DNA of 64,000 bases from Nymphaea colorata (lineage: Eukaryota > Streptophyta > Magnoliopsida > Nymphaeales > Nymphaeaceae), in contig NC_045143.1 in the NCBI RefSeq assembly GCF_008831285.2, positions 9,745,503 to 9,809,502 of the forward strand, written 5' to 3'. Within the stretch, counting starts at the first letter, position 1. Each line of letters begins with the position of its first letter. Positions 33,832-45,446 of this stretch are shown here, piece by piece. The notes under the pieces are model-generated. The model saw only the letters and a list, made by a program, of their open reading frames with translations, made no database searches and had not been told where the DNA came from. Position numbers and translations under genes: made by a program.

Positions 33832-36800
33832 GGAAAAATTGGATTTTTCCCTTTTGATTATGTTTAGTGTTTTTATTGGATCTTTTTTTAAGAAAAATGG
33901 TTTATGTGACTATGCTTTATTATAGACGCACATACAAGTTATTTTATTGAGAATTTTGACACGGTAAAATCTATAAATTCGTTATGGTTTTGCTGAAAAT
34001 TAATTTGTCGTCGTGGACAGCTATTTTGAGAGAAACTATGCTAAGGTCACAAATATTCGTAGAGTATTATGCCAAGGAACTCGCCGGCTCGAGCATTGAA
34101 CACATGGATCTCCTTCAATTTGAGTTTTGAAGTACTCCTAAATTATTATCATGAGCACACAAAGGTAGCTTTTGTTGAGAAACTTAATCATTTCTTGTTT
34201 GTAAACCAAAAAAAAAGCAAAGATATTGGGATTTTAAAGAAGATTTGAGTGTTTGACACCTTCCATGAATTTTAGGACAAAGCATTGTATACGTTGGGAT
34301 CGTTTCGGAAGAAGGGAAAATTGGAAGAAAGATCGACCCTCCTAAGTTTCAGCCTCAGTTGCGCGCAGCGCCATTCGCCGGTGCAACCTCGCCGGCCGAC
34401 GGTCTCTCCGCCTTTATTCAAATCAAAGCAAATCAGGCAGCGCCATTCTCATTTCACTGAACTCGAGAGAATATTATTATCCGTTTAAACAATTACCATG
34501 GAGACCAAAGTAACTGTTTACTTTTCAACCCAACTTTCCTGTTTTATCATTAATTATGTGTAGATTTGTTGGCCGCTTGACTTATAGGAATGAGAAATTC
34601 TAAAAAAGAAAAAGAAACAGAAGTTTTGGCGATAATGAATGACTTTGGCGATCAATGTTGGTTAATTAAAAGGATCCATCGGTTTAATTTTTGTCAAATT
34701 AACCGTTATTATATATCCAACTTAATTTGTACGAAGTAAGTTTGTCTTGCATGAAGTTTCTAGATAGCGTTAAGAAAAACTACCTTTTTCGGTATTAATA
34801 AAAAGAACTAAACGTTTTCTTTATAGTCGATCGTGTATTAATATTATTGGTCATAGCTAAACAGGACAATAAATATACCAATATCCAAAATGAGGTTTAT
34901 CTATATTGAGGATAATTTAGAGGTTACTTAACCTTGTTAACCCATCTTAAGTAAGTGATAAACCAAATTAAATTGATGACAGTGATAAACTTACTTTTGT
35001 TTATAATAATTATTGCAAAATATGTTTCTTAAGAAAAATGTACCGTACGTAGCTTAAATCTCCATGGTTTGCATGTAGGAAATCTTGTGTTTTTAAGCGC
35101 GAAATTACCATTTAGGAGCAAATAATTAATTTAAAATATAGTGTGTTATATGATTTCACCACATAGAGCAATCCTTAGCCGCGGGGTTGGGGGATAGGGG
35201 ATAGTTTTCACACTTCGCGGACCACCTGAAGTTATGGTAGGGGTTAGTTTTTGGAACCGGTTTACATGCGCCATACATACTGGTGCACAAAAGTTTGTGC
35301 ACCAGAACGGTTAATGACTAAAATACCCTCAGTTCACATTGAAAAATAAAACTTTTTTGCAAAGACAAAGACAAAGATAGAAATCACAAAAAATAAAAAG
35401 ATTATAAATGACTTTTTTAAAAAAAAATTATTAAAATATCTCATGTGCTATTTAAGGCATATATAAGTTGTATATAAGTTGGGTGCGCAACAATTAATTG
35501 AGATCTGGACCTTGCGCACTAGAGTAACAGCTTTGGACCTATAAAACCACATGTTACTTACTTGTGCCACCCATGAGGATCTGAAACGTTCAAATTCTTC
35601 GACATCGCTGTTGTTCAAAAATTTAACGTAATCGTGAAGTGTCAAATAGCAAACCAGTGGCGTACACTCCAAAAGTTAACAATACATTTTCCACCGATTA
35701 GTTGGCTTGTTGAACAAGGAAGACAGACGATTTAGGCCCAAAAGCCGGAGGACTGGGCAAAGCCGTGTAGCCCAAGGAATTAGGTTGGATCACAAGCCTT
35801 TGGGATACTGGGTCGAGGGCTAGGCTAAACACCTATATGAGTCGAATATCATTGCTATCTAAGGAGGAAACGCACGCATTGAAAAACAACTGTCCCAGTC
35901 AACAGCTGATATATAACAGAGTCGACTTGCAATTGGCTTGTTGGTCAGGCAAAGACTTGTGGTTGGACCGTGGATTAAGGACTAAGGACTTGACCCAGTC
36001 CCAGGCTCAAGTCACGGACCAACGCCATGAATGTTCATTCTGTATGGTCCGCCTGAAGTCCACTGACTACGCATTTTCCGGGAAACTGACTGCACCTTTG
36101 GAGCGACAACCGGCGTCTTTACATGCTCCAAGTCCAACTATAAAATGGTTAATTAAACACTTATTTCTCTTTATTTCAGGTCAATATTGTACGGCTTAAA
36201 TTTCTCTCTCGTTTGAAAGCTGGGGGTCTTGAATTATCAATTAATAAGATAGAAAAAAAGAGTTTTGCTCTACTGGGTAGAAAAAAAAAAGAGTTTTTCT
36301 CTACTAGGTCGGAGTCAGAATTTTGAATTTCGACAAGGAAAACATGCGTTGAGACTCAACATATATATATCTCATCCTTTGAAGGGCATTTGGAACTCTT
36401 AAAAAAAAGAGATTTAATATTTACAACTTAGAAGATATTGATTACAACGCAAGTAGTTTGAAATTAGCTAGCGAGAATTAATGGAAAGGTCCCTTCCCAT
36501 TACTTCTTTCAACTCAATCGTAAAAACATTTCTCAGCTCAGTGAAACTTTTCATTTTGATTTTCTTGTTTTAACTTTTATCTGTATTGGATTAGTTCTTT
36601 TACATATTAGGACTTATGCCGATCCATGTAGGCAAGAAATTCGTATGGTTTAATGCAAATCCATTTAAAGGCGGTTTGGTAGATAGTAGGGACACTGCCT
36701 GATGAATTAATGTAACATAAATATACCACAGTTTTTGAAGCAAATTTATGGGACACTTTCATAATGATTTTAATGCCAAACATTCTTAAGAGACCGTATG

Positions 36801-38400
36801 GTATATAGTAAAACATCATTATTGTTTCATGAATCTGTAAAAAAAATGTGGAGTAAATTCATAAAACACTTATTACAATGTTTTATAAATTTACCCTATA
36901 TGTTTTGTTAAGTTCATGGGACAATAAAGAGTGTTACTGTTACTAAACTGCCCCTAAGTGCAACCATTTTCCCACAGTTTCGGTTATGATTTAATACTTT
37001 TGTAAATTTCGTTATATACAGCAAATATTTGTTCTTTCACAGACGACTAAAAAACGATCCTGGCTTTATTTTTTGCCCACGGTTAATCCGGAACCTCGTT
37101 TCAGATTAACATTTGCTAAAAAAATCACATTAACGTCATTTCGTTTAAATCGATTGGAATAAATAATATCAAATATAAGACAGAATTGTACCTGAAAATT
37201 GAGTGATGTTATTTTTTGTTGTGCATTTACTGTTTGCAATTCAAAGAGTAGCGGCCCAAAATAATTGAATCAACCACCCCTCGTGGCTGACTGAAAATAG
37301 ACCAAGACTCGTGCGTGAAAGAAGAAAGAAGAGAGAGAGAGGGAGAGAAAGATTTTCTTTTTTTTTTTGAACACATGACCGATTTATTTTAACGGTAGTA
37401 CACGAAGGGTTGACGTAGTCATTTAAATATGAACATAGAAATGAAAAGTCAAAGGGCACGATGACGCTGTTGATGGAGCGCGCTTTCTCGGAACATGCTT
37501 AGGTGGTGGACCCTGCCCCTCATTCACAGTACGGCATAAATGGGATCTGGAGCTGTTGAACCCAAGGGAGTCGCCTGAGCCCAGCTCTTGACCTGGTGGA
37601 CTCGAACCGTAGATGTTTAGTCGGGCTGGTAGGTATAAGAGTCGTAGACGGCGTTGATTTCAAGATCCGCTTGAAGTATTTGAAGAAATGCAATTTCTTG
37701 CCATGGCCTGGGCAGAAAGCCTTTGATCCATTGTTAAGGGTAGGTGTCATGCACCGTACTTATACAACCAGTTTTAAAAATTACGACTGACAGACACCGT
37801 TTCAAAAATTTTCATGTTTTATGAGGCATGTATATGCAAATAAAAAAAATTTGTAGGGTTGGTGCCTATATCTGCACTTACCAGCCCATGTGTGGTTTCA
37901 CAGCTAGTTAATTTCTTGGACCATATGCATTTAAGAGATTAAGTTGTATTGGTCTAGGTCAAGCACGAGGTCTACCAAAATGAGTCAGTCAACATTTGAC
38001 CAATGGAGCATCAATCCAAATACGTTCTCGCTTGTGATGTAAACGTGGACTTCGACACGATTTTTTCATTAGTCGATTAATTTATCCTTGCGAAACAAAA
38101 ATCCCGTGTTTGCGCTTGCGCATCATCGCAAGCTAAACCAGGGTGAAAAGTTTTAGTACTCGATCGAGTCGAGTAGCAGAACCCACACCTGTGGTGAGAA
38201 TAACACCTTCCTTTCCTTCTAAACAGTACTGTTATATCCCGAATTCACAACTGTGGTGGGATAACATCCCGTTTCAAACAAAGGATCCTAATTATTACAC
38301 CATCCTTTTGTTCTAAACAGTAGTGTTATATTTGAAAGTCTGGCTTTTGACTGAACTGGTCGTGAATTGGAAAACAAATCTTATTATTTATTTATGTTTA
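33832..38400. other. Intergenic, mostly unrecognised
   Basis: AT-rich DNA with a GC-richer patch at 34340-34450 and a 120-codon open frame at 35837-36199 that I do not recognise. Sequence at about 37490-37600 (ACATGCTTAGGTGGTGGACC, AACCCAAGGGAG) resembles parts of the 52, 56 and 59.7 kb repeats, so it may be a scrap of the peptide-gene segmental unit. No gene is supported. Confidence 0.4.
35281..35304. repeat. Near-perfect palindrome
   Basis: TGGTGCACAAA, two bases, TTTGTGCACCA: 11-bp arms. The region after it (TTAATGACTAAAATACCCTC and A-rich sequence) resembles the reverse complement of 57180-57420, so this is probably the end of a small element family that also forms the 57-kb minisatellite. 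Confidence 0.7.
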
Positions 38401-38729
38401 TTTAAATATAAACGAATACAAATTAAATTGAAATTGGGAAAGCTAACAACTTCTGATCATATGAATCAAAAGAAGACATATAAGCATGAGAGGCCCCTTT
38501 TCAGGTAAATATATAATCTTTAGCACTAATCCAATAATTTCTGAGAAATCAAAACACAGATCCATAAGATGCTCATATGGGGTCGACAGCTTTGATAAAT
38601 TTAGCATAATAACCAATGTATTCGTTATTGTAATGAATGTGTGGGCCCGTGTGTTTGTGCGTGCGTGAGAGAGTACTCATTTTGAGGTACTTGTGATGCA
38701 TTAAAGACAAAATGTGTTGTCTACTTTTG

Positions 38730-38763
<34 letters not shown>

Positions 38764-38786
38764 AAGAGAGAGAGAGAGAGAGAGAT
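38730..38786. repeat. (AT)n(GA)n microsatellite
   Basis: AT units broken by one GT, followed by about 11 GA units. The duplicate at 63102-63134 keeps only the GA part. Confidence 0.9.
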
Positions 38787-39653
38787 ATGGGAGAAGAGGA
38801 CCAGATAATAACTGGTCTACTTGGCCTCATAATTGTACACGCCATCTTAATAGGTTGGGCTACTTATCACTTAGAGAGAGAGAGAGAGAAAAAAAGAGAA
38901 AGAGAGAATTATTTAAGCTATATTAAATACATATAAAACCCATACCAATATATTAGAAAAGAGATAGGCAGAGGCTTTGATGGGAGTATGTTCTATAAAG
39001 CTTAATCTAAAACTTTGAATTTATGTATTGGATCTTGGTGGAACTAGGTTCTGTTGCAAGTTCAGTTCCATGAACCTCATCACTATCCTAAGAGTAATTA
39101 AAATTTGTTAACTATGAATGAGCATGAAGACGATGAGAACTAGAGTCATGCTGATGGTGTCGGCGATAAGGATGACGGTAAAGATCGGGCGGCTCCGACA
39201 AGTTGGAAGCAAAAGCTAGAAAATTGCTCGAAGAGGCAGAAAAGGAGAGGCAGACTTTCCAACGAGAAGGTCGACGAAGAGGACAAAGAATTTGATTTCA
39301 TAATAAGAAGGGGTGGAGCAGGTTTGGGTGGGTTGGAAGCGCCCTATCGTTTAAATCACATTAAATACCAGCCAACTTGATGTCACTGTCATGAGATGCC
39401 TCCCATCCTTTAAACCATATTAAATACAGGTCAAGTCAATGCTAATATCGGCCAATGCCACGAGATCAATAGCAGGCGTCCCTAAGAAGAATCCAACAGG
39501 GATGTGCCCATATCATCACCTAGAAAGAGACGTTTGGGAAAGTAAAAAGCAAATAAAGAGGATAATAAAGACCAGATAGAGAGCGAGGGGCTTGCTCGGA
39601 CTTGAGACTTAGTCGGTCTTCAAACCTGCAGAATACCTTGGTTCAGTCATTTC

Positions 39654-39679
39654 CACGCTGTTTCCCGTGTCAAACCTGT
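39654..39679 (+). promoter_or_regulatory. Shared upstream promoter block, 40-kb gene
   Basis: CACGCTGTTTCCCGTGTCAA then ACCTGT lies about 283 bp before the ATG. The same block occurs at 53015, 60915, 61084 and 63844. It contains a CCGTG core and GTCAA, the reverse of the W-box core TTGAC (here TTGACA, so the last base is not the preferred C/T). Confidence 0.6.
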
Positions 39680-39732
39680 TTTTGAACGGAGGAGAAGGAA
39701 GAAGGGAGGTGTGTTCAAGAAGTCGCCTCAGT

Positions 39733-39744
39733 GAGTAGACACGG
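39733..39744 (+). promoter_or_regulatory. Second shared promoter motif GAGTAGACACGG
   Basis: Found as GAGTARACACGG at 39733, 53117, 57693 and 63924, always between the upstream block and the TATA element. Confidence 0.5.
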
Positions 39745-39793
39745 CGAACAAAAAAGATTTAATTAATTCTAAAATCGTCCTCATGATATTGTC

Positions 39794-39801
39794 TATATAT
39801 A
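39794..39801 (+). promoter_or_regulatory. TATA box of the 40-kb gene
   Basis: TATATATA within GTCTATATATACTACGCTTC, 143 bp before the ATG. It is the shortest and presumably ancestral form of the TA tracts seen in the other plus-strand copies. Confidence 0.65.
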
Positions 39802-39936
39802 CTACGCTTCATACTTCCAGCAAGCCATGCATATATACATATTTTATTGCACTTGACATAATCGTATCACACAATCCACCAAAATCTCTCCCCATAACAG
39901 TTTCCAGTTATTATTCGTCAATTGGGCTTTCTCCTA

Positions 39937-40302
39937 ATGGCATCCTCAATGAGAACAGCAGTTGCAGGAATGGCCATGGCGTGCCTTCTCGTAATCACCA
40001 TGTGGGCTCAGCCGCTTGAAGGAGCCAGGCCGCTTGAAGAAACGACGTCGACGAAATGGAGAAGATGGCTGGTGCTGGAGCTGCTGCCAAAGGGAGGCCC
40101 CGGCCAGACCCCATCCGGGCATTCATGCGACACAACAGGCCCCGGACCTCCACATTGCCCGTTCAAGAATATGAACGTTGCGGGCGGCCGGCGTTCCCCC
40201 TTTCTTCCTCATCATTCCTTTCCTGCCATCGATGGGTCGCCGACTGCCTTTCCGTCGATACGCAATATTCGTCAAGATTACTCAACTCCAATGGAGAAAT
40301 AA
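39937..40302 (+). CDS. Small secreted peptide precursor, group II (CTNIP/SCREW-like), 121 aa
   Basis: The ATG at 39937 (CTAATGGCATC) is homologous to the 31-kb start. The signal peptide (MASSMRTAVAGMAMACLLVI) is followed by TMWAQPLEGARPLEE. The linker KWRRWLVLELLPKGGPG and the tail TPSGHSCDTTGPGPPHC with KNMNVAGGRRSP preserve C-x9-C and the terminal motif. The C-terminal extension (SFPAIDGSPTAFPSIR and on to MEK) is longer than in the 31-kb copy; its last part comes from the first of two 82-bp tandem repeats, and the stop TAA is in that repeat. From AAATGGAGAAG onward 86 bases are identical to the 31-kb gene although the signal peptides differ clearly, which suggests gene conversion. The full promoter module lies upstream. 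Confidence 0.8.
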   Translation: MASSMRTAVAGMAMACLLVITMWAQPLEGARPLEETTSTKWRRWLVLELLPKGGPGQTPSGHSCDTTGPGPPHCPFKNMNVAGGRRSPFLPHHSFPAIDGSPTAFPSIRNIRQDYSTPMEK

Positions 40303-40391
40303 GAAGCTCATCGATGGGTCGCCGACTGCCTTTCTGTCGATACGCAATATTCTTCAAGATTACTCAACTCCTATGGAGAAATAAGAAGCTC
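40228..40391. repeat. Two 82-bp tandem repeats over the 3' end of the 40-kb CDS
   Basis: ATCGATGGGTCGCCGACTGC begins units at 40228 and 40310, which differ at about three positions. The first contains the CDS end and stop codon, the second is 3' UTR. The 31-kb gene has no such duplication. Confidence 0.9.
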
Positions 40392-40429
40392 TTCAGTTCG
40401 TCACTCTCATTAAATTTCTCCTAGAGATT

Positions 40430-41780
40430 ATGCTCATCTGTAGAACTCCGCCTTTCCAATAGATTTCGTTATTGTTTTCTTGCAATGTTATTAGACATGT
40501 ACACTGCATTATACGACCAAAGTTGTTGTCATACAAAAGCAATTAGAATAGAAAGCTTTTACAGAATAATCCCTTATATTGCTATTTCTATTTATTTATG
40601 CGATCCCTCTAAAGGATTATCTTTGTTATTTCACGAATAACGTGTCCTTTTCCCTTCAAATATCGAACATGGGAATCATGAGATTATGGACGACCGATAT
40701 GGTCGGCGAAGACTGCAAACTATAAGAAGAACAAATTTGAGCTTTCTTCTGAAAAAAAAGAATGGATTTTCAAAAAAACGAGTAGAACCAATAATTTAGT
40801 CTTGCCTGTGGGTGCTACTCTTCCACATTGCAAACGGTGGCGGGCACCATTCTCAAGTTCAGGAGAGTAGCCATAAGTTCACTTAAGTTTGAAAGCACAC
40901 CAGATACCAGGTGGAAGTGGAAGGAGAAGGTGGAAGTGGCTTCGGCATTTTCGGGTGTCCCCCACCCCCCCAAGTTGCATTAGAACGGGCTTGTTTAACT
41001 GTTCAACATTCCGATCGCTTTTTCAAAGGGTTTGCAAATATTGTTGGGATGTAGCGCATAGAAGATATGAAAACTATGTATTGGCTTGCAAATATTGTTG
41101 GGGCATAGCGCACACAGAAGCTATGAAAACCTTATTCAGAGAAGCTTAGCATATTGTCAAGAGAATTTACCGCATGATCAACCGATATGCATCCTCATTG
41201 CTTCAGAAGATTCTTTTGATTTATATATGATGTGTTTAATATCTCAGAGAATCACACTTGTGAACCAAATAGCAAGACTTCTATCCAAAATGCAAGAAGC
41301 GTGCATCCACAAATGATCATATGTACACAGACTGATATCATAATTAATATATACCAAGCTATTAATCCATTTGGGCAAGTCACTTGGATTACTGCAGTTT
41401 GTTAAAAAATGCTCCGGCATCCCGCCTCTCTCGGCAAGCCAGTCATTCAAATCACATCGTTGGCCTGCTTCAACATTGGACAATTACAAATGCTATAACG
41501 TTCTTATTTTTTCCCTCTTTCTGGGTTTACAACCTCCCTAGTTGAAGGTAGACAGGATTTATCTCCAGGGACCATTATATAAGTTTCAAAAATTTTACGG
41601 GGCCAAAGTAAGATTTTTGAAAGCATTAATGGTCATTGTTTTATTGTAATCACTGAAGTGAACTTGTAGATCGTCTGTTTTCTCTTTTAGTAAAAAAGGG
41701 AAAGTCTGTGTGACATGCATATTACGTATATTTTCATGCACCATATTTATCACTAATTAACTCGTGTTGGGCAGTTCTGG
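40430..41780. other. 3' flank and intergenic DNA after the 40-kb gene
   Basis: Sequence to about 40750 is shared, diverged, with the 3' flanks of the 53- and 58-kb genes (AGCTTTTACAGAATA, GGCGAAGACTGC), marking the extent of the duplicated segment. A 54-bp tandem duplication lies at 41032-41139 (TTGCAAATATTGTTGGG units). No gene was recognised. Confidence 0.5.
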
Positions 41781-41785
41781 CTTAG

Positions 41786-41842
41786 GCTGTCAAGAAAGGC
41801 AAAGAGGATGGTTTTGATGTCGTGCTATGTGACACTTCAAGA
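41786..41842 (+). pseudogene. Short exon remnant resembling chloroplast SRP receptor FtsY
   Basis: After a splice-acceptor-like CTTAG the 19 codons read AVKKGKEDGFDVVLCDTS-R and stop. FtsY GTPases of chloroplasts have a YDVVLCDTSGR-like segment; here the Gly codon after Ser is missing and TAG follows. Further short coding-like pieces at 42040-42190 (for example DELDLVGLAAEFLDGCKLQ) do not match FtsY that I can tell. The region may be a decayed multi-exon gene. The evidence is one short match, so this is tentative. Confidence 0.4.
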
Positions 41843-41849
41843 TAGCCAG

Positions 41850-43660
41850 TTTATATACACACACACACACATATATTCATTCTGACATATTTGTCATAGT
41901 TGAAATAGTTCATCCATTTGAAACACCTAAAATTGTAACTTGGTATGAACCTACTTATTTAATTGTTCAATCATTCTTTTATGATCAGTTTTTCACCAGC
42001 AGTTAACTTGTGAATTTGTCTCTTTTAGATTGCACAGGATTTCTTGCTAGACGGATGTACTTTATAAAGTTCGAGGCCATAGATATGTAACTGCAGGTGA
42101 ACTCTAGGCGACGGATGGATCAGTGGACTTGGTACGAATAAATGACGAACTTGACTTAGTAGGATTAGCTGCCGAATTTCTTGATGGATGCAAACTTCAG
42201 TTGTTATTAACTATTTTTTGTATTAGGTCTATCGACTTAAATGACATAGAAACTGACGAATATCAATAACATGCAGCTGTTTACAACTTTCCTGTTATAA
42301 GGGTCTCAAGCCATTGGTTGTTACAACCTACAGGAATCAGAATTGTGTATGACCAATATCGCTTTCTGTCTGTTCATTTTGTAATTAAAAAGAAAGGTTT
42401 TCTACTGTTTTGGAAATCTGATGCTTTTATTTGATGTAATTGTTGTTCTCTTGCTTCACGGTTCTGAAGATTTTGATGGTTGCAATGCACTTATCTTGCC
42501 CGGAAAGAAAAAAAAATCTGAATGTACAAAGTACAAACAAGGTATTGGATAAGTTACTTTCTTTCGACAGTGAAATTTTTGTTATAATATTAACGTATGC
42601 ATAGTGAGTTGGTAGCTTCTAACCTCTTCGTATCTGGTTTGTATTTGTCTAGGAGAAGCCAAATAAAGTGGAGTTGAAGTTGGGTAAACCATAGAAGACG
42701 GAAATCAATTGCAGGCATGAAAGACCATATTGTCAAAGTCTGAAAATTCCTTTTTTTGTTTTAGTTTTCTTAATCCTCCTCAAATTATCAGCTACCTCAT
42801 TATAATAGTTTTTGATCGCAGGATGAGAAGGCGAACAAGGCATGATTAGCAGAAAGTTTTTCATATCTTATAGTATGCTCTTTAAAGTTTATGGTTTCTA
42901 CTCACTTGTTTCTTCCCACCTAGCATGCACCGTTATTTCATAGGCCTTGAGAACAAGGTACTGAGATATTTTTCGACACGTAATTCAGCTTCTTCCTTTC
43001 TTGAGCAGTGGATGCAGCCTTTGTACACAGGGCCCTCCTTTTCTGGTCGGGTTGAACATGTCTTGAACATGATATATTAGTAATATGAATAATGGAGGAG
43101 AATCTAGTACTTATGAATCTTAGTGCTTCACGCCTTTGACATAGCAGAATAACTGCAATCACCATGCATATTATCTTGAAATGTTGCCAACCCTGTAAAT
43201 ATTAGCCATGGTATTTCCTTGACAGAACAGACTCTTGTTTTTAAGAAAGTCCACAGTTACATATATGATTCCTTGTTCAGTTAAATTGTGCAGGTGCAGG
43301 GTTGGACGACGCATAGGAAGAGAAGAATGATCTTTCATTCTTAGTAATGCATGCATTATTTTTGTATTTAAGTATGTGGATGATGTTAAATGACTGGAAA
43401 ATATGTAAGACGATTATTGTTTACAATTTAAGCAGGGTTATAATTTCTATAGTATTTGTGACATACGTAAAAATATTGTTATTATAAAAATGACAAAGAT
43501 TGATTACGCTAGGAATAAAAGCGCTAGAGTTGAAAGCAGAAAGCAGAAAGCACACACTGCACGCCAATCTTCAAAGATTATTCGCGCTGGCGATGCACCA
43601 ATATTTACATAATACTGGCGCTAAGTTAGTGCAAGAAATGGTCACATATCTTATACTAAA
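41850..43660. other. Intergenic with possible exon remnants
   Basis: It contains CA and TA microsatellites near 41860 and short coding-like fragments (42040-42190) without a continuous frame. No gene is supported. Confidence 0.35.
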
Positions 43661-43670
43661 TAGAAGAGGT

Positions 43671-44030
43671 GGTCTTCTTAAGGCTAGGCACTGAGCTGGA
43701 GCCATCAAGTTTTTGAGCCCGCGGCTAAAGTTGGGTTCGGCCAAGGCCATAACAATAGGCATAAACCAGGCTAGGCACTGAGCTGGAGCCATCAAGCTTT
43801 TGAGCCAGCGGCTAAAGTTGGGTTCGGCCAAGGCCATAAAAATAGGCATAGACCAGCCCAGGATCGGCAATGAATCGAGTCACGCACTACTCAGCCCCAT
43901 AAAAATATTATTAACTTTTAAATTTTATTTCTTATATTTGTATATAAAACATAAATATTTTAACTTTTCTGATTAAAATTGAATGCGGCTGGGCTGGGCT
44001 GGCCAGGGCGAGCCCGAGCCCTGGTCTTCT
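43671..44030. mobile_element. hAT-like non-autonomous element with internal 87-bp tandem repeat
   Basis: The element (43679-44022) starts TAAGGCTAGGCACTGAG and ends GCGAGCCCGAGCCCT, and is flanked by a perfect 8-bp duplication GGTCTTCT (43671-43678, 44023-44030). Inside, two copies of an 87-bp unit (43682 and 43769) each contain CTAGGCACTGAGCTGGAGCC. Its ends resemble the elements at 27883 and 32918. Confidence 0.75.
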
Positions 44031-45170
44031 TTCTGGCGCTACTTTTAGTACAAAAGATGGACTCTCTCTGACAGTTCGCAGTATCGCCGTACATTACGAC
44101 AACGGCTTCTACCACTGGTTCTGGCCAGCTCTAGTGCTATTTTAGCGTAACATTTGATCTTTCATGCACAGAGATCCATTTGAAATTAAACAATACATGA
44201 TAGTCAGCATTAATTAAGAAATTTCCTACACAGTTGTAGGCTGAATCTACATCAAGCAGCTAATGACGGCGAACAGCTGATGGATCTACTTGACCATAAC
44301 GTGACCAGAAATATTGTCTCTCAGCCTTCATGCGAGAGTACTTCAGTATTTAAAGCTGCATCCAGGTCAAGGTTTACTGCTTTCAGCAAGTGAAAATTTT
44401 CAGCCCACAACATATTGTGAATTGTGATGCTGGTTGAGCTGCCTGTAAAGAAGCGCATATACTATAACTGCGTATTGTGTGCATTTGGGAGATAGTTTGC
44501 TGTCTTGGAAGACTAAGAAGCAGCAACTGGGCAGCGGTCTTCAACTGCTGTGAGATAGTGTGACTGAAAGACCTCCATGGAAATTTGGAAGTTCATCATC
44601 CAACATCTGCCTTGCTGTTGTGCGATAACAAAGCATTTCCCCAAATGGCAGCAATTCAGCATAAGCGCACAAACCATGTAGAGGTAGATTGTCATTGAAT
44701 TCCACACTTGAAGGACCCGCTCCTTCACAAAATCTTGTGACTAGTGACCATTATATATTCGATCAAATTCCCCACAAGTAACCAATGCAACTGTTAAGAG
44801 GACTTGCTTTCCGTCCTTGCGGGTTGTGCCCCTTGCAGGCTATCAAACTTGGTGGAATTCTCATTACAATTTCTTGTATTGAATTATAACAACCATGCCA
44901 AATTTACTGCATATATATATATATAACCATAATTCACATTACCAAACAAATAAATAAATCCTGGACAGGTACTAAAATCAGCTATACTAACAAAAGATTT
45001 AATGTTTTGTTCAGCCATAAATAAACTAAGCACATCAAGAACATGCATATCAATTTAACTATGCTAAAATCTGCTCACCAATAGTAGAATGTTCTATTTA
45101 GTATGATCTTCAAACACGTCCTCAGGTGTGGTTTCACGTGCTTCCTTTAATGTAAGAGTCCAAACACACT
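44031..45170. other. Intergenic, unrecognised
   Basis: A 71-codon minus frame at 44513-44728 (ERVLQVWNSMTIYLYMVC) has protein-like composition, but I recognise no family and see no convincing exon borders. Confidence 0.35.
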
Positions 45171-45175
45171 AATTG

Positions 45176-45433
45176 TGTGAAGAAGAACGTGATGAAACGA
45201 GAGAAAAAAAAATGAGTGAGCCAACTTGATCTTTCATTTCACATATGGTGAGGTATTTATACAACTTTACAGGCATATACAGATCCCACAAATTTTGGGA
45301 TTGAGAGATCACAATCTTAGGAAAGAATATAATTTCTTTCCTGAAATTTCACCTTCTGATTTTCCTCTTTGATGTATAGGAAAGATTTTTTCTTGATTCC
45401 TGAAAATCAGCAAACTGATTTTCCTCTCCAATA
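45176..45433 (-). repeat. Copia 3' LTR (258 bp)
   Basis: Near-identical to 50691-50948. Differences include GATC/GACC, AGAT/AAAT, TAGG/TAAG, TTCC/TTTC and AAGA/AATA sites. Confidence 0.95.
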
Positions 45434-45446
45434 CTCCCCCTCAAGT
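45434..45446 (-). other. Copia polypurine tract
   Basis: On the minus strand ACTTGAGGGGGAG lies immediately before the 3' LTR. The pol stop codon TGA overlaps it. Confidence 0.9.

Larger units (their letters stand above)
38455..39930. repeat. Upstream segment of the 40-kb gene, repeated at 62.9-64.0 kb
   Basis: Collinear similarity to 62934-64000 runs from CTTCTGATCATATGAATCA to the TATA element. A stretch of about 250 bp at 39118-39372 is present only here; it holds a 75-codon open frame with basic composition (SKRQKRRGRLSNEKVDEEDK) that I do not recognise. Confidence 0.8.

Noticed and set aside
37585-37620. GGTTCGAGTCC on the minus strand, a perfect pol III B-box word
   Set aside because: No A box or cloverleaf could be placed at the required distance, so neither a tRNA gene nor a SINE is supported.
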